From Lachnoanaerobaculum gingivalis (GTDB taxonomy: Bacteria > Bacillota > Clostridia > Lachnospirales > Lachnospiraceae): a DNA stretch of 64,000 bases. Location: NCBI RefSeq assembly GCF_003862475.1, contig NZ_RRCO01000001.1, positions 310,001 through 374,000 of the forward strand, given 5' to 3'. The notes below the pieces were generated by a model, which saw only the letters and a list, made by a program, of their open reading frames with translations, was not told where the DNA came from and searched no databases. The translations under genes and the position numbers were made by a program. This document shows, one piece after another, positions 17,514 to 26,066 of this stretch (its first letter is position 1; each line of letters starts with the position of its first letter).

Positions 17514-18185
17514 TTATTTCTTGCGTTTCAGATAATCAAAAACTATTTCTTTTTTCCATCTATTATTAGATAAACTCTCTTCCATAACCATTGGGGAATC
17601 TGCTTTCATTGCAGCACACATAGCCTGTGATACTCCTTCATATATCAGCTTTGTGCCTATATCATCATGTATATAGTTCACAGCTCTTTCTTTTCGTATC
17701 CCAAATCTCTCGGCTTCTGCACATGCATCTATATTTGCGCCTATGAAGATAAATTCCCAGCCATACTCTTTCTGCTCTTTTTCAATCATCTTCTTAACCT
17801 GCTTGTAGTTATAATTTATGCTTGCATTTTCCATTCCGTCTGTTGTAATAACAAATATAGTCTTATCAGGTCTGTCTTCTTCCCTTGCATATTTATGAAT
17901 ATTGATGATATGTTTGATTGCGCCGCCTACTGCATCCAAAAGTGCTGTAGATCCTCTTACAAAGTACTCTTTATTTGTTATCTTATCCACTTTCTCAATC
18001 GGCACTCTGTCATGAATAACCTCGGTTCTATCATCAAACAATACTGTTGATACATATGCTCTTTCTCCTGTCTGTCTTTGCTTTTCAATCATTGAATTGA
18101 AGCCTCCGATAGTATCGGCCTCAAGACCGCTCATTGATCCGCTTCTGTCCAAAATATAAACTATTTCTGTTAATGTCTTTTTCAT
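17514..18185 (-). CDS. von Willebrand factor A domain protein
   Basis: A 223-aa soluble vWA protein. The MIDAS metal site is complete: Asp13-Ser15-Ser17 (DRSGSMS), Thr in RGSTALLDAV and Asp in TTDGMEN. No signal peptide is seen, so it is cytoplasmic, like the TerY-type vWA proteins of tellurite/stress operons. AAAGGAGAAACCTT precedes the ATG. It lies between the macro-domain/HTH gene (with a terminator between) and the zeta-like kinase gene, suggesting a metal-dependent scaffold role in that neighbourhood. Confidence 0.88.
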   Translation of the reverse strand: MKKTLTEIVYILDRSGSMSGLEADTIGGFNSMIEKQRQTGERAYVSTVLFDDRTEVIHDRVPIEKVDKITNKEYFVRGSTALLDAVGGAIKHIINIHKYAREEDRPDKTIFVITTDGMENASINYNYKQVKKMIEKEQKEYGWEFIFIGANIDACAEAERFGIRKERAVNYIHDDIGTKLIYEGVSQAMCAAMKADSPMVMEESLSNNRWKKEIVFDYLKRKK

Positions 18186-18235
18186 AAGGTTTCTCCTTTA
18201 AAATTATTTTGTAAGCTTATGATACATTAACTGAA

Positions 18236-18266
18236 GCAAAAAAAGGTCAACCCAAAGGCGACCTTT
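18236..18266 (-). terminator. Terminator downstream of macro-HTH gene
   Basis: On the minus strand AAAGGTCGCC pairs with a downstream GACCTTT around a short loop and is followed by a T-run (A-run at 18238-18244 on the plus strand). It lies immediately after the macro-domain gene stop, so the vWA gene is expected to have its own promoter. Confidence 0.75.
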
Positions 18267-18271
18267 TATAT

Positions 18272-19387
18272 TTAACTTGAAAGCGGTTCCAATCCAAAAT
18301 CAAAAAGTACGATATCTATTTTTATTACATTGTAATCTTTGTTTTTTATAAAGTATTCCACCACCTTGTCGGTCTGTGAAATAGGTGAAAGTGCATATCC
18401 TGCAATTCTTAAAAAGTCCACAGTCTCATCAATATTTAACCTAAGTCCGACTGCAAGTGCCAGTACTTTCTCCTTTGAAGGCTTTACCTTTCCCTTTAAA
18501 AGCTTTGAAAAATACTGCTTTGAAATATTTGAAGTTGCGTAAACCTCAGAGTTTTTTAATCCCTTCTTGTTTATAAGCTGCTGTAAATGTTTTTCAAAAG
18601 ATTCAGTATATATCTTCTTTAACGCATCCTCCAGCGATTCAGTGACATCCCGGGGCTTCCTCTTTCTCAAGAAATCCGGTATGTTTAAAGAAGAATGACC
18701 ATACTCAGGTTGAGTTTCGCCCACTTCATGTTCTCTTAAATTCAGGTTCCTGCATGGCAGCTCTTTGTAACCAAGATATTCTTCTTCATCATAATAATCT
18801 TCTTCATATGTGTCATAATCTTCATCCACAGGCAGATACTCTGTAGCATTGGCCGCTGCTACATAATCATCATCTATAAACTCTGTAACTTTATCCACAA
18901 GAGTACCCGAAACCCGTACCGCATCACTTCCGAAAACTACAAGAAATATTTCTATTTCAAACTCTTTTAAAAATTCTGTGAATGCTTCTACAGCTATAGC
19001 TACACCGATTTCTTCCGGAAATCTGTATGCACCTGTTGCAAGTAAAGGAAATGCTATGGATTTACAATTATTTTTAACCGCCATATGCAACGCTTTATCA
19101 TAGCACTGCCTAAGTAAAGCGAGTTCATTACTTCTTCCGTCCTTCCAAACAGAGCCGCTTACATGAATAATGTATTTGGCATCAAGATTGAATGCAGGTG
19201 TAATACCCACATCCCCGGGATATAAAATTCCAATCTTTCTTCTTTCCTCTAAAAGCGCTTCGCTTCCTGCCGCATTATATATAGCGGCCTCAACTCCACG
19301 TCCGATATAACCGTAAGGATTTACCGTATTTACAATAGCATCCGCTTTTACCTTTGTTATATCATTTCTTATAATCTTAAAAGGCAC
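18272..19387 (-). CDS. Macro domain protein with C-terminal HTH
   Basis: A 371-aa protein. Residues 1-180 are a macro domain (NDITKVKADAIVNTVNPYG, then GRGVEAAIYNAAG), which binds or hydrolyses ADP-ribose groups. Residues about 190-250 form an acidic linker rich in Asp, Glu and Tyr. Residues about 275-345 contain a XRE-like helix-turn-helix (NISKQYFSKLLKGKVKPS). The start is GTG at 19387 with AGAGGTAG upstream; no better ATG is available. It may sense an ADP-ribose metabolite and regulate nearby genes, but that is inference. Terminated before the vWA gene. Confidence 0.85.
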   Translation of the reverse strand: MPFKIIRNDITKVKADAIVNTVNPYGYIGRGVEAAIYNAAGSEALLEERRKIGILYPGDVGITPAFNLDAKYIIHVSGSVWKDGRSNELALLRQCYDKALHMAVKNNCKSIAFPLLATGAYRFPEEIGVAIAVEAFTEFLKEFEIEIFLVVFGSDAVRVSGTLVDKVTEFIDDDYVAAANATEYLPVDEDYDTYEEDYYDEEEYLGYKELPCRNLNLREHEVGETQPEYGHSSLNIPDFLRKRKPRDVTESLEDALKKIYTESFEKHLQQLINKKGLKNSEVYATSNISKQYFSKLLKGKVKPSKEKVLALAVGLRLNIDETVDFLRIAGYALSPISQTDKVVEYFIKNKDYNVIKIDIVLFDFGLEPLSS

Positions 19388-19399
19388 TATACTACCTCT

Positions 19400-19879
19400 T
19401 TACTTTTCATGAACCAGTTTACCGGTCATATGATCAATACTTATTACATACATTTTCACTCTGCTGCCTGCGCTTTCAATTTCCTTTTCAATGGATTCCG
19501 GGCTTGGATAAAATCCCTTAGCAAGTCTTCTCAACTGATCATATAACTTTTCCTTATCATTCAATTCCTCTACACGCCCAAGACACACAACACTTTTGAA
19601 TGTATTTGCCCAGTCTCCCTCTTCTATATGCCCCTCATCTGTAGTTGTAAAACATACCTTGTTATCTTTTCCCAAAAGATCTACCTTAAGACCCTGCAAT
19701 GCACCGTGAAAATATATTCTGCCGTCGGTTTCATCAAAATATTGGTTTATCGTAACGGCATAAGGATATCCGTTCTCACCGTTCATAGCTATAACCCCTC
19801 TTGGTGCATTCTTAAGTATTTCAAAGCACTCCTCTTTTGACAGCTGCTGCTTAAATCTTCTCATTGCTCTAAATTCCAT
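19400..19879 (-). CDS. Pyridoxamine 5'-phosphate oxidase-like flavin-binding protein
   Basis: A 159-aa split-barrel protein of the PNPOx-like/NimA-like group, starting MEFRAMRRFKQQLSKEE. The segment GVIAMNGENGYPYAVTINQY and the following IYFHGALQGLKVDLL match the FMN-binding part of the family. Members bind flavin or heme and reduce small molecules; some confer nitroimidazole resistance. The gene ends 12 bp before the macro-HTH gene and starts 23 bp after fruK, so the three are probably cotranscribed. Confidence 0.87.
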   Translation of the reverse strand: MEFRAMRRFKQQLSKEECFEILKNAPRGVIAMNGENGYPYAVTINQYFDETDGRIYFHGALQGLKVDLLGKDNKVCFTTTDEGHIEEGDWANTFKSVVCLGRVEELNDKEKLYDQLRRLAKGFYPSPESIEKEIESAGSRVKMYVISIDHMTGKLVHEK

Positions 19880-19902
19880 CTTATCTCCATTCTATTTAAA
19901 AA

Positions 19903-20820
19903 TTACAGTACATCTTCAACCTTTATTTGTACTAAAAGTTCTTCTATAAGTTCTTTTTTACCTACTCCTGCAGAAAATGACGTTGCGCCGCCTGCCGCTG
20001 ATGCGTACTGTAAACTGAGTTTAAAATCTTTGGTCTCATCATACTTTGCCACAAACATTGCAAGCATACTGTCACCTGCCGCTATGGTTGAAACCACCTT
20101 ACCCTTTGCGATATTTGCACCAAGAATCTCACCTGTAGATGTGAAAAGTATTGCACCCTTACTTCCTCTTGAAACAAGTACATTTTGTGCACCCATTTCC
20201 TGAAGCTTTCTTGCATACTTTTTTATATCTTCGATGGAATTTAGCTTGGCTCCAAACATTTCTCCCAGTTCAAATTCATTGGGCTTAACGATAAAAGGCT
20301 TGCATTTTAAAGTATTAATGACCATATCCTTATTGCTGTCAACAACCAGCTTTGCACCCTTTTGCCTTACCTTCTCGGCTATCTTTACAAAATCATCACT
20401 ATCCATACCCGGTATAATATTGCCTGATAAAAAAACGGTATCTTCACTGTTTAATGTATCAAGCGTATTAAAAAACTCTTTTATATTTTCTGCACTTACC
20501 TTACTGCTTTGAGAGTTGATTTCAGTCTCGGTATCTGTAGTCAATTTTATATTGATTCTTGTAAATCCCTTTGTCTCAACAAAATAAGATTCTATTCCAT
20601 GTTTCTTTAATTCATTTTTTATAAAATATCCTGTAAATCCTGCAATAAATCCCAATGCCTTACTTTCTTTTCCTATATTTTTAAGTAAAAGAGAAATGTT
20701 TATTCCCTTTCCTCCTACAATGTAATCAGATTCTCCGGTTCTGTTTAACTTACCAAGTCCAAAGTTTTCAACCTTTGTAAGCATATCTATAGCCGGATTT
20801 AATGTAATCGTATAATACAT
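19903..20820 (-). CDS. fruK: 1-phosphofructokinase (PfkB family)
   Basis: A 305-aa PfkB-family sugar kinase that phosphorylates fructose 1-phosphate. It begins MYYTITLNPAIDM and has the signature GGKGINISLLL near residues 38-48 and the catalytic segment STIAAGDSM near 250. The usual GAGDS reads AAGDS here. LacC (tagatose 6-phosphate kinase) is an alternative because the two families overlap. No fructose PTS gene is adjacent, which is unusual for fruK. A truncated second copy lies at 33688-34074. The ATG at 20820 is preceded by GGGGAGGTGTGT. Confidence 0.85.
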   Translation of the reverse strand: MYYTITLNPAIDMLTKVENFGLGKLNRTGESDYIVGGKGINISLLLKNIGKESKALGFIAGFTGYFIKNELKKHGIESYFVETKGFTRINIKLTTDTETEINSQSSKVSAENIKEFFNTLDTLNSEDTVFLSGNIIPGMDSDDFVKIAEKVRQKGAKLVVDSNKDMVINTLKCKPFIVKPNEFELGEMFGAKLNSIEDIKKYARKLQEMGAQNVLVSRGSKGAILFTSTGEILGANIAKGKVVSTIAAGDSMLAMFVAKYDETKDFKLSLQYASAAGGATSFSAGVGKKELIEELLVQIKVEDVL

Positions 20821-20949
20821 ACACACCTCCCCATTTGTATAAAAAATGTCTTTTTATTTGATATATTATAACATATTTAAAACTACTTTCATTTGCGTAT
20901 ATTATTTAATTTGAAGCCTTTATAAAATCTTCAACATATATCTATTAAC

Positions 20950-20979
20950 TTGACAGGTAGATAAATGTTATACTATAAA
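20950..20979 (+). promoter_or_regulatory. Promoter of the Bce-type two-component genes
   Basis: TTGACA at 20950-20955 and TATAAA at 20974-20979 are separated by 18 bp. The predicted start of transcription lies just upstream of 21013, which supports that ATG and rules out the in-frame ATG at 20965. Confidence 0.8.
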
Positions 20980-21012
20980 ATATTTTACAGAATAAATTTA
21001 AAGGATAAAAAT

Positions 21013-21699
21013 ATGACATTTAAAATATGTATGATTGAAGATGATTCAGATCTTGCAAATATTGTAAGGGAACATCTTATAAGATATGATTTTGAAGTTT
21101 TTATTTGTGAAGATTTTAAAAATATTGATAAATTTATTGAAAAACACAGCCCTAATTTAATCCTGCTTGATATCAATATCCCATACTATGACGGTTTTTA
21201 CTGGTGTAGTCAAATAAGAAAAGCGACTAAGGTTCCAATCATATTTATGTCTGCAAGAACCGAGGATTATGATCAGGTCAGGGCAATTATGAGCGGAGGT
21301 GATGACTATGTCACAAAACCGTTCTCCTATGAACTTTTACTTGCAAAAATCAATTCTCAACTTAGAAGAGCCTATGGTGAATACTCCGGAGGAGAATCTG
21401 CTCTTGAGCTTGGAGACTGCTCCTTTAATAAGCTGCGCTTTACACTAAAATGCAGAGATAATCAGATTGATCTTGCAAAAAACGAGGCGATATTAATAGG
21501 TATCTTGTTTGAGAGCTATCCAAATGTGGTAAGCCGTGAAAAAATACTTTCTGAAATCTGGGACAGTGATATGTTTGTAGAAGAAAACACCTTGAATGTA
21601 ACTGTCAGCAGGGTAAGAAAGAAGCTTAAGGATCTGGAATCCGGACTACAGGTAATAACAGTAAGGGGTATGGGCTATAAGGTGGAATATGAAAAATAA
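21013..21699 (+). CDS. BceR-like response regulator
   Basis: A 228-aa OmpR-family response regulator: a receiver domain with phospho-acceptor Asp53 (LLDINIP), acidic pair Glu9-Asp10 and a Lys in KPFSYE, then a C-terminal winged helix ending ITVRGMGYK. It is paired with an intramembrane-sensing kinase and an ABC transporter of the Bce type, so it should activate the transporter genes in response to peptide antibiotics acting on cell-wall precursors. AAAGGA lies upstream of the ATG. The end overlaps the kinase start by 11 nt. Confidence 0.92.
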   Translation: MTFKICMIEDDSDLANIVREHLIRYDFEVFICEDFKNIDKFIEKHSPNLILLDINIPYYDGFYWCSQIRKATKVPIIFMSARTEDYDQVRAIMSGGDDYVTKPFSYELLLAKINSQLRRAYGEYSGGESALELGDCSFNKLRFTLKCRDNQIDLAKNEAILIGILFESYPNVVSREKILSEIWDSDMFVEENTLNVTVSRVRKKLKDLESGLQVITVRGMGYKVEYEK

Positions 21700-22678
21700 A
21701 GATAGTTTAAAATTATTTTTTTCAGACAATATTTTACTTTATTTGATTGTATTCCTGACACAATTATTTTTCTTTGGTATCTTATTTTTTATTAAGGGGA
21801 TATGGTTTGATGAGATTTTCTATTTCGGATTCTTAGTATTTTTTATTCTGAGCTTATTTATTTTAACCAGGCTTTATAAAACAGGGAGGATATACGAAAA
21901 GTTCTTACTAAAAAGTCCTCTTTTAAATGATTATTTGATTGAAGAGCCAAGAAGTGAACTCGAAAAAAATTATAATCTGATGATTGAAGAAATAATAAAA
22001 ATTAACAGCGATAAGGAAATAGCACAAAAGCAGGATAAAAGAATGCAAAAGGTTATGATATACAGATTTGTGCATCAGATGAAAACACCACTGTCAGTGC
22101 TTAAGCTTATTTGTGAAAATCACAATGATGAGGATGATTATAAAAAGATAGGCAGAAATATAAATACTTTGGAATACAATCTGAATCAAATACTTGATAT
22201 TTACCGTTTGGATGAATTTAAAAATGATTTTGTATCCGAAAAAGTAGCTCTTAAGAGTATTTGCAAGGAATGTATCAATAGCTTAAAGGATTATTTTATA
22301 ACATCTCAGATATATCCGAGGCTTGATATAAATGATGATATCTATGTGTATTCAGACTCCAAATGGTTAAAATTAGTTATTCACCAGCTCCTCACCAATG
22401 CGGTAAAATACAGTAATATCGGTCAAACAGTAAATGTGATTGCAGGGAAAAATGAAGATAAAGTTTACCTCTCTATTATTGACCATGGTATAGGAATAGA
22501 GCCGGCTGATTTAAAAAACATTTTTGAACTGTTCTATATAGGAAAAAACGGAAGAAATAATGCCGATTCCAGCGGAATAGGACTTTATATAGTCAAAAAG
22601 GTCAGTGAATATCTGGGACATAAAATAGAGGTGAACTCGAATATAAATGCCGGCACAACAATGACCATTATTTTTTAA
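21689..22678 (+). CDS. BceS-like intramembrane-sensing histidine kinase
   Basis: A 329-aa kinase. Two membrane helices (about 15-35 and 44-62) are joined by a loop of under ten residues, so there is no extracytoplasmic sensor, the hallmark of Bce-type kinases that take their signal from the transporter. The phospho-acceptor is His129 (FVHQMKTPLSV). The ATPase domain shows the N box (HQLLTNAVKYS), DHGIGIEP and SSGIGLYIVKK. The gene overlaps the response regulator and is followed by a strong hairpin terminator. Confidence 0.93.
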   Translation: MKNKDSLKLFFSDNILLYLIVFLTQLFFFGILFFIKGIWFDEIFYFGFLVFFILSLFILTRLYKTGRIYEKFLLKSPLLNDYLIEEPRSELEKNYNLMIEEIIKINSDKEIAQKQDKRMQKVMIYRFVHQMKTPLSVLKLICENHNDEDDYKKIGRNINTLEYNLNQILDIYRLDEFKNDFVSEKVALKSICKECINSLKDYFITSQIYPRLDINDDIYVYSDSKWLKLVIHQLLTNAVKYSNIGQTVNVIAGKNEDKVYLSIIDHGIGIEPADLKNIFELFYIGKNGRNNADSSGIGLYIVKKVSEYLGHKIEVNSNINAGTTMTIIF

Positions 22679-22691
22679 TAAAATCCATACA

Positions 22692-22745
22692 CCGGTAATA
22701 TTACAAAAATGTAAGCTTTTGTAATATTACCGGATTTTTATTTTA
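22692..22745 (+). terminator. Terminator after the two-component genes
   Basis: A perfect 17-bp inverted repeat (22692-22708 with 22717-22733, starting CCGGTAATATTAC) is followed by ATTTTTATTTTA. It ends the regulator-kinase transcript before the ABC genes. The centre of the hairpin also reads as a BceR-type operator. Confidence 0.88.
22701..22714 (+). promoter_or_regulatory. BceR-type operator motif
   Basis: TTACA-AAAA-TGTAA matches the TNACA-N4-TGTAA inverted repeat known for BceR-like regulators of Firmicutes. It lies about 140 bp upstream of the ABC ATPase gene, a plausible distance for activation of its promoter (a TTGCAT box near 22748 could be the -35). The match is seen; the role is inferred from family knowledge. 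Confidence 0.65.
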
Positions 22746-22853
22746 TATTGCATCTGCTAAAATTATGGCATACATTTAAGTATATAAAATGCTTAATCTG
22801 ATAAACCTTGGAGAGGGTTATTAAAACTACTACTAAAATTTTTGGAGTAAAAT

Positions 22854-23609
22854 ATGATATTAAAAGTTTCAAATCTTGAAAAAATATATAAGGGAAAGAT
22901 ATCATTCAAAGCCCTGGAGAATATAAATATGGAAGTTTGTGAGGGTGAGTTTGTTGCTATAATGGGCCCCAGCGGAAGCGGAAAAAGTACCTTTTTAAAT
23001 ACTATATCCACTATTGATAAGCCCACCTCAGGTTCGGTTTTAATTGCGGGTAAAAATCCCTATGAAATGAATTCCAAACAGCTTTCAACATTCAGGAGAA
23101 AAGAACTGGGATTTGTATTTCAGCAATTTAATTTAGTAAATACCTTGACAGTCGGAGAAAATATAATACTTCCTCTTACACTTGATAAGGCTGATATTAA
23201 AACAATGAAAACAAAGCTTGAAGAAATCAGTGAACTTCTCGGTATCTCCCATTTACTTCATAAAAGAACCTATGAAATATCAGGAGGACAGGCTCAAAGA
23301 GTAGCTATAGCAAGGGCTGTAATAAATGAACCTTCAATACTGCTTGCAGACGAACCGACCGGTAATTTGGACTCAAAGGCGGCAAAGGATGTGATGAAGC
23401 TTTTTAAAAAACTGAATGAATCCATGAATGTAACCATTATTATGGTAACCCATGATCCCAATATCGCATCATATTCAGATAAAACCTATATCATAAAAGA
23501 CGGCAATATTTATCAGGAAATCATTAACAGAAATGATGATAAAAACTATAAAAGAGAAATACTCAACACTATGAGTTTACTTGGAGGTGATGAAATTGAC
23601 ATTATTTAA
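22854..23609 (+). CDS. BceA-like ABC transporter ATP-binding protein
   Basis: A 251-aa ATPase with Walker A GPSGSGKST, Q-loop FQQFN, signature SGGQAQRVAIARA, Walker B ILLADEPTGNLD and the H-loop His in VTHDP, all intact. It powers the BceB-like permease in freeing lipid-bound cell-wall precursors from antimicrobial peptides. TTTTTGGAGTAAAAT precedes the ATG. Its last codons overlap the permease gene, so translation is coupled. Confidence 0.94.
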   Translation: MILKVSNLEKIYKGKISFKALENINMEVCEGEFVAIMGPSGSGKSTFLNTISTIDKPTSGSVLIAGKNPYEMNSKQLSTFRRKELGFVFQQFNLVNTLTVGENIILPLTLDKADIKTMKTKLEEISELLGISHLLHKRTYEISGGQAQRVAIARAVINEPSILLADEPTGNLDSKAAKDVMKLFKKLNESMNVTIIMVTHDPNIASYSDKTYIIKDGNIYQEIINRNDDKNYKREILNTMSLLGGDEIDII

Positions 23610-25470
23610 TTTTGCATACAATAATATAAAAAGAGATTTTAAGACTTATTTATATCATTTTTTAAGCTGTGTATTCTCTGTTTTTATCTTCTTTCTCTTT
23701 TCAAACCTTGCCATGCATCCGGCATTAAAAATAGTGGATTCGGGAAGCACTATAGGCATTATATTATTTATGGCAAGTATAATATCCATGCTCTTTTCCT
23801 TTGTACTGATTTTATATTCCGTGGGCAATTTTTTGAAAAACAGAAGTAAACAATTTGCCATACTGAATATTATAGGTGCAAGTAACGGGCAGTTTAATAC
23901 ACTGATTTTTTTTGAAAATATAATAATTTCAATATTTGCACTGCTTATCGGAATAATAATGGGGTTGGTTTTTTCAAAAGTATTTTTAATGATTGCACAA
24001 TCACTGATAGACGGATTAAATTTATACTTTTATTTCCCACTTACACCGCTGATACTCACTGTTTTTTTAATGGGCGGATTATTTTTACTTATATCATTGA
24101 TTGCTCCTGTGATTTTAAAAAAGAAAAAAATAATTGACCTCTTAAAAAAAGAAGAACTGGCTGAAAAAAATCATTTTCTGCTTTCACTGATAGCGGTTAT
24201 TATTATATTGCCCATTACAATTTATTTACATATACAAAAGAATTTTTCCGGCTTTATCTATATATTTGAAATACTTGCCGGTATAAGTTTTTCATACTTT
24301 ATTTATAATCTGATTTTTAATATCTATAATTTTTTTATGGAAAAAAGCGGGCGTATTTATATAAAAAATAATTTGATAAAGTTAAGTAATTTTAAGTATA
24401 AAATAAATACAAATATAAAGACCATGGCAGCCTCTATGATATTATTTTCTATAATACTGACATCCTTTGTATATATAGTGGGTGCACCGCTTAGTATATC
24501 AAAAGATACGCAAAAGATAATGCCCTATTCATATATGTATGCAAACTGGGAAGATGAGGTAAAGGGTGCAAAGAAAGCTGAACTGATATCAGAAGAACTT
24601 AAATCTATAGGCGGCTTTAAGGAACTTACAATATCCTATTCCAAGCTTAAAAACAAGGCAAGAACAGTAAGACATATTATTTTATCCAATACTATGTATA
24701 ATGAAGTGGCTGATTTCTTAAACAGAGAAAAGATAAATCTCTCGGATAATGAATATTTTCTTATAGGAGTGGATGGCAAAAAAAATCCTGTTTTATCCGA
24801 TACGATAAAAGATTTGATTTCGGGCTATGGCATCACTAAGGAAGCAGGATTCGATAAAAAAATAATTTCAATATCCGGTTATTTTACAAGTGTTACCGTT
24901 GTTTCCGATAAAAACTATGAGTCATTATCACAGGTTTTGGTAAAAGACAGAATATATGCTTTTACACAGAGCGATTTAACAAATGGAAGTATTAAAGATT
25001 TGGAGGCTCTAAAAAATCTTATAGGATTTGAAGACGGGAAAGAAAGTCTGATGTCTTACAGTCTTTATTATGATATTGAAAACCTTACAAGAAGGCTGGT
25101 TTCCTATGTAGGAAGTATACTATGTATATCTTTTTTAATAGGAATAGCAAGTATTATCTACTCAAGACTTTACTCATTTGTGGATGAAGAAAGTAAAAAA
25201 TACAGTATTATGATAAAAATAGGACTTAGCAAAGCCGAGTTAAAGGATATACTTGCAAGTACATTGAGATGGCTTTTCGTTCTTCCCTTTATGACGGCAC
25301 TTGTTATATCATGGATAATTATAGGTATTATAAATCAATTGACATTAACCTCCTATACAGGTCTGGCTGTAATTTGCAGTTTTGTGTATCTGCTTACAGA
25401 ATTGATTTTATATATAATTATAAAAAGAAAATATCAAAAGAAAATTTTTGATAATATTTATGAAGCATAA
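23590..25470 (+). CDS. BceB-like ABC transporter permease
   Basis: A 626-aa permease of the FtsX/BceB type. It has about ten hydrophobic segments, with a large extracytoplasmic domain of about 200 residues between the seventh and eighth (roughly residues 305-510), the part that recognises peptide antibiotics and controls the kinase. The start is ambiguous: ATG at 23590 has the GGAGGT only 2 nt away, while TTG at 23596 (protein starting at Leu3) sits at ideal spacing. The gene overlaps the ATPase end by 20 nt. Confidence 0.92.
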   Translation: MKLTLFNFAYNNIKRDFKTYLYHFLSCVFSVFIFFLFSNLAMHPALKIVDSGSTIGIILFMASIISMLFSFVLILYSVGNFLKNRSKQFAILNIIGASNGQFNTLIFFENIIISIFALLIGIIMGLVFSKVFLMIAQSLIDGLNLYFYFPLTPLILTVFLMGGLFLLISLIAPVILKKKKIIDLLKKEELAEKNHFLLSLIAVIIILPITIYLHIQKNFSGFIYIFEILAGISFSYFIYNLIFNIYNFFMEKSGRIYIKNNLIKLSNFKYKINTNIKTMAASMILFSIILTSFVYIVGAPLSISKDTQKIMPYSYMYANWEDEVKGAKKAELISEELKSIGGFKELTISYSKLKNKARTVRHIILSNTMYNEVADFLNREKINLSDNEYFLIGVDGKKNPVLSDTIKDLISGYGITKEAGFDKKIISISGYFTSVTVVSDKNYESLSQVLVKDRIYAFTQSDLTNGSIKDLEALKNLIGFEDGKESLMSYSLYYDIENLTRRLVSYVGSILCISFLIGIASIIYSRLYSFVDEESKKYSIMIKIGLSKAELKDILASTLRWLFVLPFMTALVISWIIIGIINQLTLTSYTGLAVICSFVYLLTELILYIIIKRKYQKKIFDNIYEA

Positions 25471-25494
25471 TTAAAACCGGGTTATTATATACTA

Positions 25495-25672
25495 CCCTGC
25501 CTTTATCAAGGTAAAATTTTTGCAATACCTGTAAAGTACATTGCTATGCAGCTAAAATGAGACAGAAGATAAAAGAAGTTATGCGATACTCAGGTCCTCG
25601 TATGATATTTTCCTATCCTATTGTATGTATCCGCCATGCTTTTTCTACTCTGTCTCAAAAACACAAATAATT
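25495..25672 (+). pseudogene. YgbA-like gene remnant (3' part)
   Basis: Reading FCNTCKVHCY then KIKEVMRYSGPR, this stretch closely matches the C-terminal half of the intact YgbA-like protein at 36315-36650. An upstream match to the Cys-Pro-Phe segment is out of frame because of small indels, and no start region remains. It directly follows the permease gene. It is a decayed duplicate. Confidence 0.8.
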
Positions 25673-25681
25673 AAATTATAT

Positions 25682-26056
25682 TTAAAAATATCTGTTAAAA
25701 CTCAAAAATCTACTTCCCTGAAATGAAAGCTTCCCTCTATCTTTTATTGCTAATTGTCCGTATTCAGTGCCGCTTATTTTAAATTCCATACAATCACCGC
25801 TTTCCACTTGAAACGCAGCATAATAGATAGTAGGTCCCGGTAAAACCATTGAGGCGTTTCCACCCATATGATTATTAAAAGAAACATCAGTTCTTTTTGA
25901 AACAACCTCCGCTTCAACATCAAGCCTTGGAGAATGATTATTTTGATTCCATGTCTTAATATTTTTTATAATTATAAAGGCAAACATGCCAATTGTTATA
26001 AAGAACATCATATTGAACATTAGCCTAAAAATATTATAATCAAATGCAAAGTCCAT
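25682..26056 (-). CDS. DUF2500-family membrane-anchored protein
   Basis: A 124-aa protein with one N-terminal membrane helix (about residues 14-34) and a C-terminal domain of DUF2500 type: EAEVVSKRTDVSFN, then YYAAFQVESGDCMEFKISG and KLSFQGSRFLSF. Function of this family is unknown. I chose the ATG at 26056 because AAAGGAGA is well spaced upstream; the upstream ATG lies inside the SUFU gene. The two genes are adjacent and probably cotranscribed. Confidence 0.85.
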   Translation of the reverse strand: MDFAFDYNIFRLMFNMMFFITIGMFAFIIIKNIKTWNQNNHSPRLDVEAEVVSKRTDVSFNNHMGGNASMVLPGPTIYYAAFQVESGDCMEFKISGTEYGQLAIKDRGKLSFQGSRFLSFNRYF

Positions 26057-26066
26057 ATGTTCTCCT

